This document shows positions 1 to 9,354 of a stretch of 37,480 nt of DNA, one piece after another. Numbering within the stretch: position 1 is the stretch's first letter; every line of letters begins with the position of its first letter. The notes beneath the pieces were generated by a model that saw only the letters and a program-made list of their open reading frames with translations, did no database searches and was not told where the DNA came from. The position numbers and the translations under genes were made by a program. Location of the stretch: positions 27,832 to 65,311 of the forward strand of contig PLAY01000116.1 in the NCBI GenBank assembly GCA_003134375.1, in the 5' to 3' direction. The stretch is from Limisphaerales bacterium (GTDB lineage: Bacteria; Verrucomicrobiota; Verrucomicrobiia; Limisphaerales; UBA11358).

Positions 1-37
1 GAAAAAACGCGGCTGGAGCACCGGCTCCAGCCGCGTT
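1..37 (-). terminator. Rho-independent terminator of the glucokinase operon
   Basis: Read on the minus strand, a perfect 14-bp stem (arms 6-19 and 24-37, loop 20-23) is followed by a run of six T. It starts 15 bp past the glucokinase stop and closes the GT2-glucokinase unit. Confidence 0.9.
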
Positions 38-51
38 AGGTCATCCGGCCA

Positions 52-1122
52 TCATTTACTCATGAGCGTGACAGCGGCATTGGCCGCGCCGTACAGGGAG
101 ATGGAATAATCCCTGACGATATAAACCGGTATCTTCTTCAATAACGGCCTGATGTTGGGATTATAGTTTCTCTCGAAGTTTTTCATGAAGAGATTGTCCT
201 CCAAAAACAGCCATTCGTTTTTGGTCGCAATCCCCCCGGCAAGATAGACCCCGCCGAACGGCATGAAAACAACCGCGAGACTGCCGGCAAAGCTCCCGTA
301 CATTTTAACAAAGAGCTTCATGATGTCCCGGCAGACCCGGTTGTCCTTCGCATTCTTGGAAATGAGCGCGGGCTTGTCCTCGTCTTTTGCCTGGTCAATT
401 TCCTTTAACACGCCGTCCATCACCAGTTTTTTGCCGTCCTTCAGGTAGTTATAGATGTTGGCAATACCCTGACCGGAGACAAACGGTTCGGTACCGGGGG
501 CCATGCCGAATTTTTTGGCGACGTATTCCTTGAGCTTGATGGTTTCCTCATCAAAGGCGGCAAAACCGGAATGGCCGCCTTCGGAAGGATGCGCCCGGTA
601 TTTTCCGTCTTCATTGGTGAGGAATCCCACGCCCAAGCCCGTGCCGGCGCCAACCACGATCTTGGTGCTGTCGGCGGGCGCGGGGAATTTCCCGTCGGTG
701 GCGGGAAGCCGGGTGATCTGCTTTGGATCGTCCACCGCGAGAGTGGGGATGCCATAGCCGACCGCCAGGAAATCGTTGATGACCAGGGTGTCCACCTTGA
801 CCGATTTCTTTATGGCTTGGCCGTCAATGGCCCATTTGCAGTTGGTCATCTGGCAACGATTGTTCTCCACCGGCCCGGCCGCGCTGATGCAGCACAGGTC
901 TATTTTCAGGGCGGAACTTTTCTGCCGGGCGATGGCGATGACTTCCTTGATTGGGTCTATGACCCCGTCAATTTGCTGCGATTTGAAGGCGCATTTCAAG
1001 ATGACGGTGAATTTGGATTTTTTCTGGCCAACCACCGCCAGGGTCGTATTGGTGCCGCCAATATCGCCGGCCAGAATTATCCGGTCGTGCTTGAAATCCG
1101 AACTGAGCCAGTTTGTTTCCAT
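52..1122 (-). CDS. glk: Glucokinase (Glk family)
   Basis: ATP-dependent phosphorylation of glucose to glucose 6-phosphate in the cytoplasm. The 356-residue protein carries the N-terminal phosphate-binding loop 'AGDIGGTNTTLAV' (about residues 18-30), the second nucleotide-binding loop 'VGAGTGLGVGF' and the sugar-site motif 'HPSEGGHSGFA', in the order and spacing of bacterial Glk rather than ROK kinases: there is no CxCGxxGC zinc motif. Length is slightly above the usual 320-350. The ATG at 1122 has AAGGA about 8 bases upstream. It lies 24 bp downstream of the glycosyltransferase gene on the same strand and is followed by a strong terminator, so the two form one transcript. Substrate preference among hexoses cannot be read from sequence. 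Confidence 0.88.
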   Translation of the reverse strand: METNWLSSDFKHDRIILAGDIGGTNTTLAVVGQKKSKFTVILKCAFKSQQIDGVIDPIKEVIAIARQKSSALKIDLCCISAAGPVENNRCQMTNCKWAIDGQAIKKSVKVDTLVINDFLAVGYGIPTLAVDDPKQITRLPATDGKFPAPADSTKIVVGAGTGLGVGFLTNEDGKYRAHPSEGGHSGFAAFDEETIKLKEYVAKKFGMAPGTEPFVSGQGIANIYNYLKDGKKLVMDGVLKEIDQAKDEDKPALISKNAKDNRVCRDIMKLFVKMYGSFAGSLAVVFMPFGGVYLAGGIATKNEWLFLEDNLFMKNFERNYNPNIRPLLKKIPVYIVRDYSISLYGAANAAVTLMSK

Positions 1123-1146
1123 AGTAAGTCCTTGTTGCCGGCCAGT

Positions 1147-2166
1147 CTATATTTTGGCCCAGGACTGGAAGCCCTTCGCTTTGATGACCTTTTTGCACGT
1201 GTCCAGGTCAATGAGACTGGACTGTTTCACCAGGCCTTGGGCGAGATCGAGTTCGTTTTCGCGATACATGGTTTCTCCCAGTTTCAGGAGGAATTTGATC
1301 AACAGCTCGTCGCGCTGCTCAACCTTGATTTTTCCATTGGTGATGGCAATTTCCACCGCGCGGGTGAAACCATCGGTGTCCACGCGGACTTTCGTCATGT
1401 AAAATCCGTGTTTGCCGCCTTCGCGGGAGCGCGAGGAGGAACCCGCCGTGTTCTGGGGAATCCGGTACAGGGTCGGAACCTTGCCGGAATAGACGAACTT
1501 CCCGCCGCCCGCCGAATATCGCATCCAGGCATTTGAATCCTCGGAAACCTTTTCCGGGGGGAAGGGATATTTGTAGGCCAGCTCGGTGTCCACGACCGTG
1601 GCCGAGGTAAGATTGGTGTATCCCTTTTCCGTGCCGATGTCGATCCAGGCGTTGATTCCCTGGGGCGGATGGCCCTGGTGACCTTCCAGGATTTCCACGA
1701 TGGACTGCGTCAATTTTTCCATGGGCACAACCTTGCTGTTCTCATCAATGACCTTGAAGGTGGAATAAACCACGCTGGCCTTGGGATCTTTGATGAAGAT
1801 TTTCCGGGCCACTTCCAACCGGCGCAGGTCGGAGAGGTCGTCCGAATCGTTGAAGAGCACGATGGGCGACTTGTGATCGTAGGCCCATTTGATGCCCAGA
1901 TTCCGGCAGTGGCCGGGGCCGTCGTTCGTCTGTTTTTTGATGATGAAAATTTTGCCGGGATGCAGGGCCTTGACCTCGTCCAGATAATCAATCGCTTCCT
2001 GGCAGGGGGACAAATCATCAATGATGACGAGCTGCCAGTTGGTATCCGTCTGGTTGAAGATGTTTTCCAGGGTTTCGTCCAGATACCGTTTGGTCACCAC
2101 ATTTTCATTCCGCCAGTGTGGCATGATGAACGTGGCAACACCCTTCGCGTAATTTTTAGCTGACAT
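1147..2166 (-). CDS. Family 2 glycosyltransferase
   Basis: A 339-residue GT-A fold transferase that would move a sugar from a nucleotide donor to an unknown acceptor. The N-terminal half shows the GT2 layout: a first strand 'VATFIMPHWR', then 'WQLVIIDDLSP' with acidic donor-binding residues, a 'GPGHCRNLGIKWA' helix and the DxD-like 'LFNDSDDLSD' metal site near residues 100-110. No membrane segments are visible, so it acts from the cytoplasm or is loosely membrane bound. AAGGA lies about 8 bases before the ATG. It is the first gene of a two-gene unit with glucokinase; the pairing suggests a link between glucose activation and glycan or glycolipid synthesis, which is inference. The C-terminal third is not recognised. 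Confidence 0.8.
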   Translation of the reverse strand: MSAKNYAKGVATFIMPHWRNENVVTKRYLDETLENIFNQTDTNWQLVIIDDLSPCQEAIDYLDEVKALHPGKIFIIKKQTNDGPGHCRNLGIKWAYDHKSPIVLFNDSDDLSDLRRLEVARKIFIKDPKASVVYSTFKVIDENSKVVPMEKLTQSIVEILEGHQGHPPQGINAWIDIGTEKGYTNLTSATVVDTELAYKYPFPPEKVSEDSNAWMRYSAGGGKFVYSGKVPTLYRIPQNTAGSSSRSREGGKHGFYMTKVRVDTDGFTRAVEIAITNGKIKVEQRDELLIKFLLKLGETMYRENELDLAQGLVKQSSLIDLDTCKKVIKAKGFQSWAKI

Positions 2167-2472
2167 TTTTTATTTCCTTTATGGTTTGATTGAACTGTTG
2201 ATTTATCGGACCGGTTTTATCGGGAAAAATCGGGGCGAAAGCCCGCAGGTTCCGGCAGCGTTTGCCGCCGGTTGCGAGTCTTCAACCACATTCCAAAATT
2301 TATTTTCTGATAAATTCCTGACTCTGGTGACATAAACAGAATCTCCTGCCTCATCGGCGAGTCCGTCGTAATGTTACAGATTACAGAGGGGCGCATCCCA
2401 ACGTCAAGCAGAAGCTGCGGCGGCGCTCCTTCTGTGAGCGCACCTCATTTTTTGAACAGCAGCAAAAATTAG
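2167..2472. other. Intergenic region upstream of the glycosyltransferase gene
   Basis: No credible gene. It should hold the promoter for the GT2-glk unit, but I could not choose one. It contains small G+C-rich hairpins, for example GGGC-GAAA-GCCC near 2232-2244 and a CCGGCA...TGCCGCCGG pair just after it, and an A+T-rich dyad near 2298-2315. Confidence 0.5.
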
Positions 2473-2618
2473 CATTAGCACCGGGCTTCAGCCCGGCGAT
2501 GACGGTCGAAAAAACGTCGGGAAGCTGTTTCAACGGCTTCGGTCTGCATGGAAACCCGTTAAAACGGGTTTTTTTTCCGTGATCGCTGGGGTCACCCGGC
2601 TGAAGCCGGGTGCTAATG
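2473..2618. repeat. Paired-arm inverted repeat (family A) with covarying inner hairpins
   Basis: Arms 2473-2496 and 2595-2618 are inverted copies matching at 22 of 24 positions. Each arm contains its own 16-nt hairpin: CCGGGCTTCAGCCCGG in the left arm and CCCGGCTGAAGCCGGG in the right. The two differences between arms are a G/C swap and its matching C/G swap inside that stem, so both small stems remain perfect. The interior holds another 9-bp hairpin (2552-2571) followed by a T run. No ORF. Interspersed element inferred. Confidence 0.8.
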
Positions 2619-2677
2619 AGAGGTGCAACTGAGATGCGCCCGCCGGCTGTTTATTCCTGGCGACCAAGCCGGCGGAA

Positions 2678-4588
2678 TTACGCCTTCGCCGGCGGCGACG
2701 CGGCCTTTTCCAGTTTGTCGAACCAGTTGAACTTCATGTAAACCGAGGTGGCGGCGAGCACCACGGCGATGCCGACGGCCAGGTTCCATTGGCGCAGCAC
2801 AATGTAGATGGCCAGCGTCACGAGACAGAGCTGCCAGACGATGCCGACGGCCACGTTGGTGAGGTCGTGGACCATGCCGCGGTTGGGCTTGAAGCTGGGA
2901 TCCTCCTGCATAACTTTGGCGCGGATCGGTCCCCAGCAGCCCCAAGGGTTGACCGTCTTGTAAAATTTCTTCAGCACTTCCTCGTCCTCCGGTTCGGTCA
3001 GCAGCGTGCCCGCCAGACAGCCGATCACCGAAATGACAATCAGGATCGGGATGGTATAAAGCTGGTTGAAGTCGGAGCCAATGATGCTTTGAACCATGGG
3101 GCTGTGGTGCATGATGTATTTTGTGATGTCGGGCACCACCATCGCGCCGCCAATTCCCGCAACCATGCCCCAGAAATAACCGTAACCGTTGAAGCGCCAC
3201 CAATACCACTTGAGCACGTTGGCGATCACGAAGCCGCCGTAGAGCGAGCCCACCAGCCACATCATCGCTTCGGTGATGCTCCGGGACAACACGCCGAAAA
3301 GGATGCCGATGGCCAGAAACACGAAGGCGAAGAGGCGGCTGAGCATCACTTCCCTTTTGGCGCCGGCGTTGGCGTTGATGAAACGCTTGTAGATGTCGTT
3401 CACCACGTAGGCCGGGGCGGCATTGAGGGTGGCGGCAAAGTTCGACATGAACGCGGCGAAGAGGCCGGCCAGCAGGAAGCCCACCACTCCCGTCGGAATA
3501 AACTGGAGCACAATCGGGAGGACCTTCTCGAAATCCGGTTTGTTCATGGCTTGGATCTGCGGCATGCAGAGGGTGAGGGCCAGCACGGTGATGCCCGCGA
3601 TCATCAGGTAACGCGGGAACATGAGCACCACCGTCACCATCCCGTTCATCAGGCTCGCCTCCCTGGGATTGCGCGTGGCGAGGATGCGCTGCATGTCGTA
3701 GTTTGGCGCGGGGCCGGCGAGGCTGGCCAGCACGCCCTTGAAGAACATCAGGCCGAACATGATCGAAAAGAACTCATTGCCGTCCTGTTTTATGGCCGCG
3801 TTGGCCGTGTTGAGTATGCCGTCCCAGTTCAGGTTCAGCTTCCAGCCGAAAAACGGGTTCATCCAGCCGGCCGGAACGTTGTGCGCGATCATCTCGGGCG
3901 AAACCTTCATGATGGCGATGACGCCGATGGTGAGCGCCGTGAGTGTGAGGATGGTGAACTGCATGACCTCGGTTATGACCACGCTGATCATGCCGCCCTT
4001 GATCGCGTAGAGCGAGGTCAGGCCCATGAGGATCAGCGCGTAGATGTTGTCGTCGTTGAAATACTGGGCCCCCCCCGGCAGCACCGAGGAAACGAAATGC
4101 CGGACCCCGTCGAAATGCCACGGCAACAGTCCGGAGGCAAATTTGCCGATACCCTTGAAGGCATAGGCGAGCAGGCCGATGACGTTGACGAGCGCGAAAA
4201 CCACGACGCTCAGGTGGGCAAGGGTGGCGCCGCGGTCGCTGCCAAAGCGCGTCTGCATCCACTGCGCGCCGGTCATCACATTCGAGCGCCGCAGCCAGGC
4301 ACTCATGAACATCATCAGGAAAATCTGGTTGAACGTCGGCCAGACCCATGGAAGCCAGATGCTTTTGAGGCCGTACATGAACAGCCAAGTCACCAGCACC
4401 ATCGTGCCGCTGATGTCGAACATGCCCGAGGCATCGGAAACCCCCAGCACGTACCACGGCAACGCATTGCCGCCGAGAAAATAAGCTTCCAGATTCTTGG
4501 CTCCGCGCCTTGAAACCCAGAGGCCGATCAGGACGACCGTCAGGAAATAACCGACGATAATGGCGATATCTAACGCGCGCAGTTGCAT
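2678..4588 (-). CDS. Sodium:solute symporter (SSS family, sugar-transporter-like)
   Basis: A 636-residue inner-membrane permease with at least twelve hydrophobic segments, beginning 'LDIAIIVGYFLTVVLIGLWVSRR'-like, the standard first helix of the SSS family, followed by 'NLEAYFLGGNALPWYVLGVS' and a helix-2 region carrying 'SGMFDISGTM'. These match sodium/sugar members (SGLT-like). It would import an organic solute with Na+. The C-terminal 100 residues after the core include two further helices and a charged linker. It is divergent from the GH9 gene with about 165 bp between starts, so its substrate may be an oligosaccharide product, which is inference. No clear Shine-Dalgarno sequence is seen before the ATG. 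Confidence 0.85.
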   Translation of the reverse strand: MQLRALDIAIIVGYFLTVVLIGLWVSRRGAKNLEAYFLGGNALPWYVLGVSDASGMFDISGTMVLVTWLFMYGLKSIWLPWVWPTFNQIFLMMFMSAWLRRSNVMTGAQWMQTRFGSDRGATLAHLSVVVFALVNVIGLLAYAFKGIGKFASGLLPWHFDGVRHFVSSVLPGGAQYFNDDNIYALILMGLTSLYAIKGGMISVVITEVMQFTILTLTALTIGVIAIMKVSPEMIAHNVPAGWMNPFFGWKLNLNWDGILNTANAAIKQDGNEFFSIMFGLMFFKGVLASLAGPAPNYDMQRILATRNPREASLMNGMVTVVLMFPRYLMIAGITVLALTLCMPQIQAMNKPDFEKVLPIVLQFIPTGVVGFLLAGLFAAFMSNFAATLNAAPAYVVNDIYKRFINANAGAKREVMLSRLFAFVFLAIGILFGVLSRSITEAMMWLVGSLYGGFVIANVLKWYWWRFNGYGYFWGMVAGIGGAMVVPDITKYIMHHSPMVQSIIGSDFNQLYTIPILIVISVIGCLAGTLLTEPEDEEVLKKFYKTVNPWGCWGPIRAKVMQEDPSFKPNRGMVHDLTNVAVGIVWQLCLVTLAIYIVLRQWNLAVGIAVVLAATSVYMKFNWFDKLEKAASPPAKA

Positions 4589-4753
4589 GGAGTGAGAAAG
4601 GGCCTACAATTGGCTAAATTCATGGCGCGAAGCATATTTGGCAGCGAGAGAAGGCGTCAAGGCGTAACCAGACGTCGCGCGTCATACAAATTAATGACGC
4701 CGCCGCCGCCTTGGGTGCTTGCAAATTAAGGTAAAAACCGCTTGGATGGATGG

Positions 4754-6544
4754 ATGATGACGCGAAGTTTCTGCCCTGGTTCAAGATCTGAACGACAATG
4801 TTGCAAAAAAATTTATTGGGCCTTTGTCCTTCTGGCAACTCTGCTGACAAACCCGGCCTGGGCGGCCGGGGAATCCCTTCTGATTCGCCTCAACACCATT
4901 GGTTACCCACCCCCGGCAAAGAAACAAGCATCCATCGCCGCACCCTGCACGAATTTCACCGTTGTCCGCGTCGCCGATGGCTCGACAGTTTTCAAAGGCA
5001 GGGTTTCCGGCCCGGTCCTCAATCCGGACACGCAGGAACAGCTTTATACCGCAGACTTCTCGGCCTGCAGCGTGTCCGGCGAATATGAACTCGATGTGCC
5101 GGGCGTGGGCCGGTCAGCCCCGTTCCGCATCGCCCCGGACATTTACCGCGACCCCTACTCCACCGCGATGCTGGCCATGTATCTGTGGCGCTGCGGCACT
5201 GCGGTCAGCGCGACGTATCACGGCCAGACTTTCGCCCACGACGCCTGCCACACCAACGATGCCTGGCTGGATTTGGTCGGCGGCGGACACGTGCAGAAGG
5301 ACGGCACGAAAGGCTGGCATGACGCCGGTGATTACAACAAGTACACCGTCAACGCCGGCCTCACCGTCGGCACCCTGCTCCGGGCGTGGGAAGATTTCGC
5401 GCCGCAAATTCGCCAGGTCCGACTGCAAATCCCGGAGTCCGGCGGCCCGCTGCCGGATTTCCTGGCGGAAGTGAAGTGGGAAATGGATTGGGTGCTGATC
5501 ATGCAGGCGGATGACGGCTCGGTGTATCACAAGGTTTCCACAAAGCGTTTCGGCCCATTCATCATGCCGGAGAAAGAGACGGAGGAACGCTACTTCACTC
5601 CGTGGGGCAGCGAAGCCACGGCGCACTTTGTGGGCATGACGGCGCAGGCGGCCCGAATATTCCGGCCTTATGACCGGGCTTTTGCCGACCGTTGCCTGGA
5701 AGCCGCCCAAAAAAGCTACCAGTTTTTGAAGGCTCACCCGGAATTTCATCGGCCGGACACGGCCGACGTCCACACCGGTACGTATGAGATCCGGAAGAAC
5801 GGCGAGATCAGCGGCCGCTTGAACGGAATCCCCAACAACCGTTTGTGGGCAGCGGCGGAACTTTGGGAAACCACCGGCTCGCGCGACGTTTTGCGCGACC
5901 TCGAAACCCGCATCCGGGCGGTCCATGGCCAGTTCAATTTCGAGTTCGACTGGGATGAAGTGAAAAACCTTGGACTGATGAAGTATTTGTCTTCCCAGCG
6001 TCCCGGTCGCGACCCGGCGCTGGTGGCGCTGGTGCGGAGCAACCTGCTGGCCCTGGCGGATGAAACGGTGCAAAACTGTCGCCAACACGGCTACGCCAGC
6101 CCGATTGGCTCGCTCTATAGTTGGGGCTACAACGGCTTTGTGGCGCGACAAACCATGATTCTGATGGCGGCCGACCGCCTGACGCGCCATACGCCCGGGA
6201 CGGTTCTGCACGGGGCCGAGCTTCTGCGGCAGGCACCGGACCGGCTCTCAGGCAAACCGGGGTACCGCGCCGCGTGTCAGGACGCGTTGAATTTCCTCTT
6301 TGGCCGCAATTACTTTGGCCGGTCCTTCGTCACCGGCCTCGGGTTCAATCCGCCGGAACATCCGCACGACCGCCGCTGCGCGGACGGGCGTGACGCCTGG
6401 CCGGGATATCTGGTTGGCGGCCCGAATCCCAAGGCGACCGACTGGCAGGATGCTCAGGATGACGCCCGGAGAAACGAAATCGCCATCAACTGGAACGCTG
6501 CATTGATTTACGCCCTGGCCGCCTGCCTCCAAAATCCGGAGTAA
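4754..6544 (+). CDS. Secreted glycoside hydrolase family 9 (endoglucanase-like)
   Basis: Inverting beta-glucanase of the cellulase E family, probably exported. After a signal peptide ending near 'NPAWA' comes an immunoglobulin-like N-terminal domain (about residues 40-130, 'IGYPPPAKKQASI...'), as in CelD-type GH9 enzymes, then the catalytic (alpha/alpha)6 barrel. Catalytic base region 'GWHDAGDYNKY' has both aspartates (about 190 and 193); the C-terminal signatures 'GRNYFGRSFVTGLG', 'HDRRC' and 'NEIAINWNAALIYAL' supply the general acid glutamate (about 575). All key residues are present. Start is uncertain: ATG 4754 or 4757 give a normal signal peptide, while TTG 4742 has AAGG about 10 bases upstream. 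It may also cleave non-cellulosic beta-glucans; specificity cannot be read. Confidence 0.88.
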   Translation: MMTRSFCPGSRSERQCCKKIYWAFVLLATLLTNPAWAAGESLLIRLNTIGYPPPAKKQASIAAPCTNFTVVRVADGSTVFKGRVSGPVLNPDTQEQLYTADFSACSVSGEYELDVPGVGRSAPFRIAPDIYRDPYSTAMLAMYLWRCGTAVSATYHGQTFAHDACHTNDAWLDLVGGGHVQKDGTKGWHDAGDYNKYTVNAGLTVGTLLRAWEDFAPQIRQVRLQIPESGGPLPDFLAEVKWEMDWVLIMQADDGSVYHKVSTKRFGPFIMPEKETEERYFTPWGSEATAHFVGMTAQAARIFRPYDRAFADRCLEAAQKSYQFLKAHPEFHRPDTADVHTGTYEIRKNGEISGRLNGIPNNRLWAAAELWETTGSRDVLRDLETRIRAVHGQFNFEFDWDEVKNLGLMKYLSSQRPGRDPALVALVRSNLLALADETVQNCRQHGYASPIGSLYSWGYNGFVARQTMILMAADRLTRHTPGTVLHGAELLRQAPDRLSGKPGYRAACQDALNFLFGRNYFGRSFVTGLGFNPPEHPHDRRCADGRDAWPGYLVGGPNPKATDWQDAQDDARRNEIAINWNAALIYALAACLQNPE

Positions 6545-6822
6545 ACCGATCAACCACCCTGCGGAGAGACGCTGTGCATCGCGTTCGCTTTCTGGATTCG
6601 ATGTTCGGAGTTCGCCTGTCCTCCATGGCGCGTTGCGAAGGATGGAATATTGAATGTTTGATGTTTCACATGATCAACCCTCCATTCGAAATTTGGGCTC
6701 CATCCGATCCGCCCATGGCCTTCGCCCGGGAAGCTTCGGCAGCGCGTCAATTGACCAAAACGTCCAATCCCATCAGAGCCATTGAAGAATGGTCGGGAAC
6801 TGGAGTAATCGTTTTACCAACA
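6545..6822. other. Convergent intergenic region with heptamer-phased tracts
   Basis: Lies between the 3' ends of the GH9 and GH30 genes. No gene. It holds two short tracts with a 7-base phase: three TTCG-containing heptamers at 6594-6614, and four at 6642-6669 (ATGGAAT, ATTGAAT, GTTTGAT, GTTTCAC). See the heptamer finding. Confidence 0.5.
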
Positions 6823-9180
6823 TCACGGTCCAATCTGGATGCGGTAAAAGCGGATGGGGTAGAGGTTGAAGTTGGTGTCCACCAGCGTGACCGGGATGAC
6901 CGGTGCATTGCTCGTGAACAGCAACTGCCAGCTTATAAGATTGGTCGAGGCCCATAACGTGTAATCCGGCCCCAAGGCCCCGGTCGCCACCAGACTCACT
7001 TGTCCGCCCGACACACTGATTGAACTCACTGCCGGCTGGACCAGTGGATTGACTGTAACCGTAAAACTGTTGGTCGCGCTCAGGCTCGTGCCGTTGTTGA
7101 TCACTTTTACCGTAACCGGGTTGGTGGTGTTGGCCTGGCTTACCAGCGGCCGCCAGGTGAAAATGGCGTTGGTGTTGTTGAGTGGCGTGAGGGTCGCGTT
7201 ATTGGGAGCGCCGAGCAGGCTGAACACCAGGGTTGGTGTCGGCTGGTTCGTGTCGGTGGCCGTATTGGTGACGACGAGGGTGGCTCCCGCATTGATCGTT
7301 TGATTGGCCACCGGCGCCAGTGTCGGCGGCGTGTTGCTCGGTTGCTGCTGTCCCACAAAGGTCACCACGCTCAGGGCCGGCAGCGCGTAGGTAAAAGCGG
7401 CGTTGGTGACGCCAACGGCGGACTGGCTGGCCAGTGAAAGGGTGCCGGAAGTGATCCATGGCGTTACCGAACTGGCGGTGAAGTTGGCCAGATTAAAAAT
7501 CTGGGTGGCGGTGGCGGTGGAGTAATTAATGGCGACAATGGCAAAGCTGCCGGAGTTCGTGTCTTTGTAGGCGCTGATGGAGGTGAAAGCGTTGTTGGAC
7601 ACCCCGATCCGATAATAACCCGGTCGCACAAACCGGCTGTAGTTGCCCATCACGTATATCCGTTTTGCGGGTGTGGTCCAACTGTTGCCGACCAGCGAAC
7701 CGGTGCCACTGCCCTGCAGCCACCAATAGTGGTAAGCATTCGCCCCGGCCACGGTCATGAATAAGTGGATTTCCTGCGCCAGCGCCACTCCGTTGACGAT
7801 GGTGTCGTCCGAGCCAAAATAATGTTCGGTTTCCCACAGCGGCTTCGGGCACGGGTTGCCAAATTGAGTGACCGCCGCGGCGGAACTGCCGTAGTTATGC
7901 GCGGCCAGCACGCCGACGAGATTCGAGACATTGTCGTTCATCGCGGTAGCCGCCAGATCCCATTTCCAGCTCTCATCCTCGGCGACCATGATCCTGGTCG
8001 AGGCCACATTGCTGGCCGTCAGCGCTGCGGAAAGGTAGGGGACAAAGTCGTGAATTTGTTGCGCGCTCCAGATGCATGATTCGTAGCCAAAGTTGGTGGT
8101 GATAATTCCCGAATTGGTCACATAAGTGTCAGGATGATTGCTGTCGGGTTCGTTTTGCACTGAGACGGCAGAAAGACTGATGCCATAGGTGTTTGTCATG
8201 CTGGCGACGTAATTTGCAAGTTGCGCGGCATAGCCTTGATAGTTGGCGACACTGGAAACAAAGTTTCCCCCGTTCACGACGCCACTGTCTTTATCGGCAG
8301 CCGGGGGGCTCCACGGTGTGCTCCAGATTGTCGCACCCCGCGCCTGGGCTTGCTGGGCGATGTTGGTTTCCCAACTTGTGCCATCGGGTGCGATGCGGGT
8401 GCGCAACAACGAAAGCCCCGCGCCATTGTTGGTGGAGAACAACAGTTCGGCATCCGCAGTGGGCAACGACCCGCTCATCCAGGCGGAAGACGCGCCAAAG
8501 CCGTCTATTCTTTGATGCACATCGTTCCAATTTACAACGCAGTTGGTCGTGGTGGGTAACCAGCCGACAAACTTTATGTTATCCACCCAGAGGGTCGAAG
8601 CGCCGCTCAGCCCCGGACTGTAATAGGGTCCGTAAATGTGTATCAGCACGTCATTGATGCTCTGCAGATTGGGATCGGTTGTCGCATTAAGCGGAATGCT
8701 GACATGCACCCAATTGGTGTTGCTGGACGGAACGTCAACACTCCCAAAATAGTCCTGGCTGGCGCCGGTGGCGATGCCGAATTGCAAGTGGCCGAAGGTA
8801 TTGTTCACGGTGGCAGAACCTTTGGCAAAGCGGACATCGCATTGGAAATTCGTGTACTGCAATCCATTCAGCGGCGGAACGATGCCATTGAAACCATTGT
8901 AAACCTCGAACTGATCCCCAAAATTGGCGGTGATTTTCATCGAACCCGAACTGGCATTGGTGTTGGCGTCGCTGGTGGAATCCCACGTCAACGATTGAAA
9001 CGCGCCGCCGAACCAGTTGCCCCACACGTTGCCGATCTGACCGCCCGAATAACTGTTTCCGCCGGTTCCTGAGGGGTTGAACTGGTCAACAATATAGGTT
9101 ATCGTCTGGGCCTGACTTGACGCACTCAACGCCACTAACCCCGATAAAACAATGGCATTTCTTAAAACGCGCGTTTTCAT
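6823..9180 (-). CDS. Secreted glycoside hydrolase family 30-like enzyme, multidomain
   Basis: About 785 residues, exported. Order: signal peptide ending near 'SSQAQT'; an N-terminal beta domain (about 26-207) ending 'STLWVDNIKFVG'; a GH30 catalytic domain (about 215-610) starting 'QRIDGFGASSAW'; a putative Ig/cadherin-like domain after 'NTPPTLAPVANQTI'; and a C-terminal module ending 'FYRIQIGP' of the type common in secreted verrucomicrobial proteins. The acid/base glutamate is in 'SVQNEPD' (about 344) and the nucleophile in 'LWETEHYFG' (about 452), both in place. GH30 members include glucuronoxylanases, beta-glucosidases and fucosidases; 'PWSPPAADKDSG' and 'AYHYWWLQG' favour the xylanase-like side, tentatively. 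I chose ATG 9180 because it begins a normal signal peptide; upstream in-frame ATGs are at 9219 and 9237. The N-terminal domain is repeated in the protein at 10171-11931. Confidence 0.85.
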   Translation of the reverse strand: MKTRVLRNAIVLSGLVALSASSQAQTITYIVDQFNPSGTGGNSYSGGQIGNVWGNWFGGAFQSLTWDSTSDANTNASSGSMKITANFGDQFEVYNGFNGIVPPLNGLQYTNFQCDVRFAKGSATVNNTFGHLQFGIATGASQDYFGSVDVPSSNTNWVHVSIPLNATTDPNLQSINDVLIHIYGPYYSPGLSGASTLWVDNIKFVGWLPTTTNCVVNWNDVHQRIDGFGASSAWMSGSLPTADAELLFSTNNGAGLSLLRTRIAPDGTSWETNIAQQAQARGATIWSTPWSPPAADKDSGVVNGGNFVSSVANYQGYAAQLANYVASMTNTYGISLSAVSVQNEPDSNHPDTYVTNSGIITTNFGYESCIWSAQQIHDFVPYLSAALTASNVASTRIMVAEDESWKWDLAATAMNDNVSNLVGVLAAHNYGSSAAAVTQFGNPCPKPLWETEHYFGSDDTIVNGVALAQEIHLFMTVAGANAYHYWWLQGSGTGSLVGNSWTTPAKRIYVMGNYSRFVRPGYYRIGVSNNAFTSISAYKDTNSGSFAIVAINYSTATATQIFNLANFTASSVTPWITSGTLSLASQSAVGVTNAAFTYALPALSVVTFVGQQQPSNTPPTLAPVANQTINAGATLVVTNTATDTNQPTPTLVFSLLGAPNNATLTPLNNTNAIFTWRPLVSQANTTNPVTVKVINNGTSLSATNSFTVTVNPLVQPAVSSISVSGGQVSLVATGALGPDYTLWASTNLISWQLLFTSNAPVIPVTLVDTNFNLYPIRFYRIQIGP

Positions 9181-9289
9181 TGAGTGTTTTGCATCTTTAA
9201 CTCTTTCCTTCAGATTCATCTCTTCAATATCGCACAACAGCGGAGGAAAAATAGCGGGATCACATCAGGCCGAACAGTCGCTGCCGGTG

Positions 9290-9325
9290 ATAAAAAACCT
9301 CCGCGCGGCACCAGCCGTGCGGAGG
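9290..9325 (-). terminator. Rho-independent terminator after the PEP-CTERM gene
   Basis: On the minus strand a long stem (arms 9298-9309 and 9314-9325, one internal mismatch, loop of 4) is followed by TTTTTT. It sits 29 bp past the stop of the PEP-CTERM gene and before the GH30 gene, so those two genes are probably transcribed separately. Confidence 0.88.
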
Positions 9326-9354
9326 AATGTATGTGCGCTGTCGTCGTCCGCAAC

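Noticed and set aside
571-1536. 321-codon open frame on the plus strand
   Set aside because: Spans the 3' parts of the GT2 and glucokinase genes in antisense; no motif.
2550-2574. Rho-independent terminator on the plus strand
   Set aside because: A hairpin plus T run is present, but no plus-strand gene lies upstream; it is treated as part of repeat family A.
2789-4513. 574-codon open frame on the plus strand, antisense to the symporter gene
   Set aside because: Histidine- and glutamate-rich translation typical of the complement of a G+C-rich membrane protein gene; the minus strand encodes a clear SSS permease.
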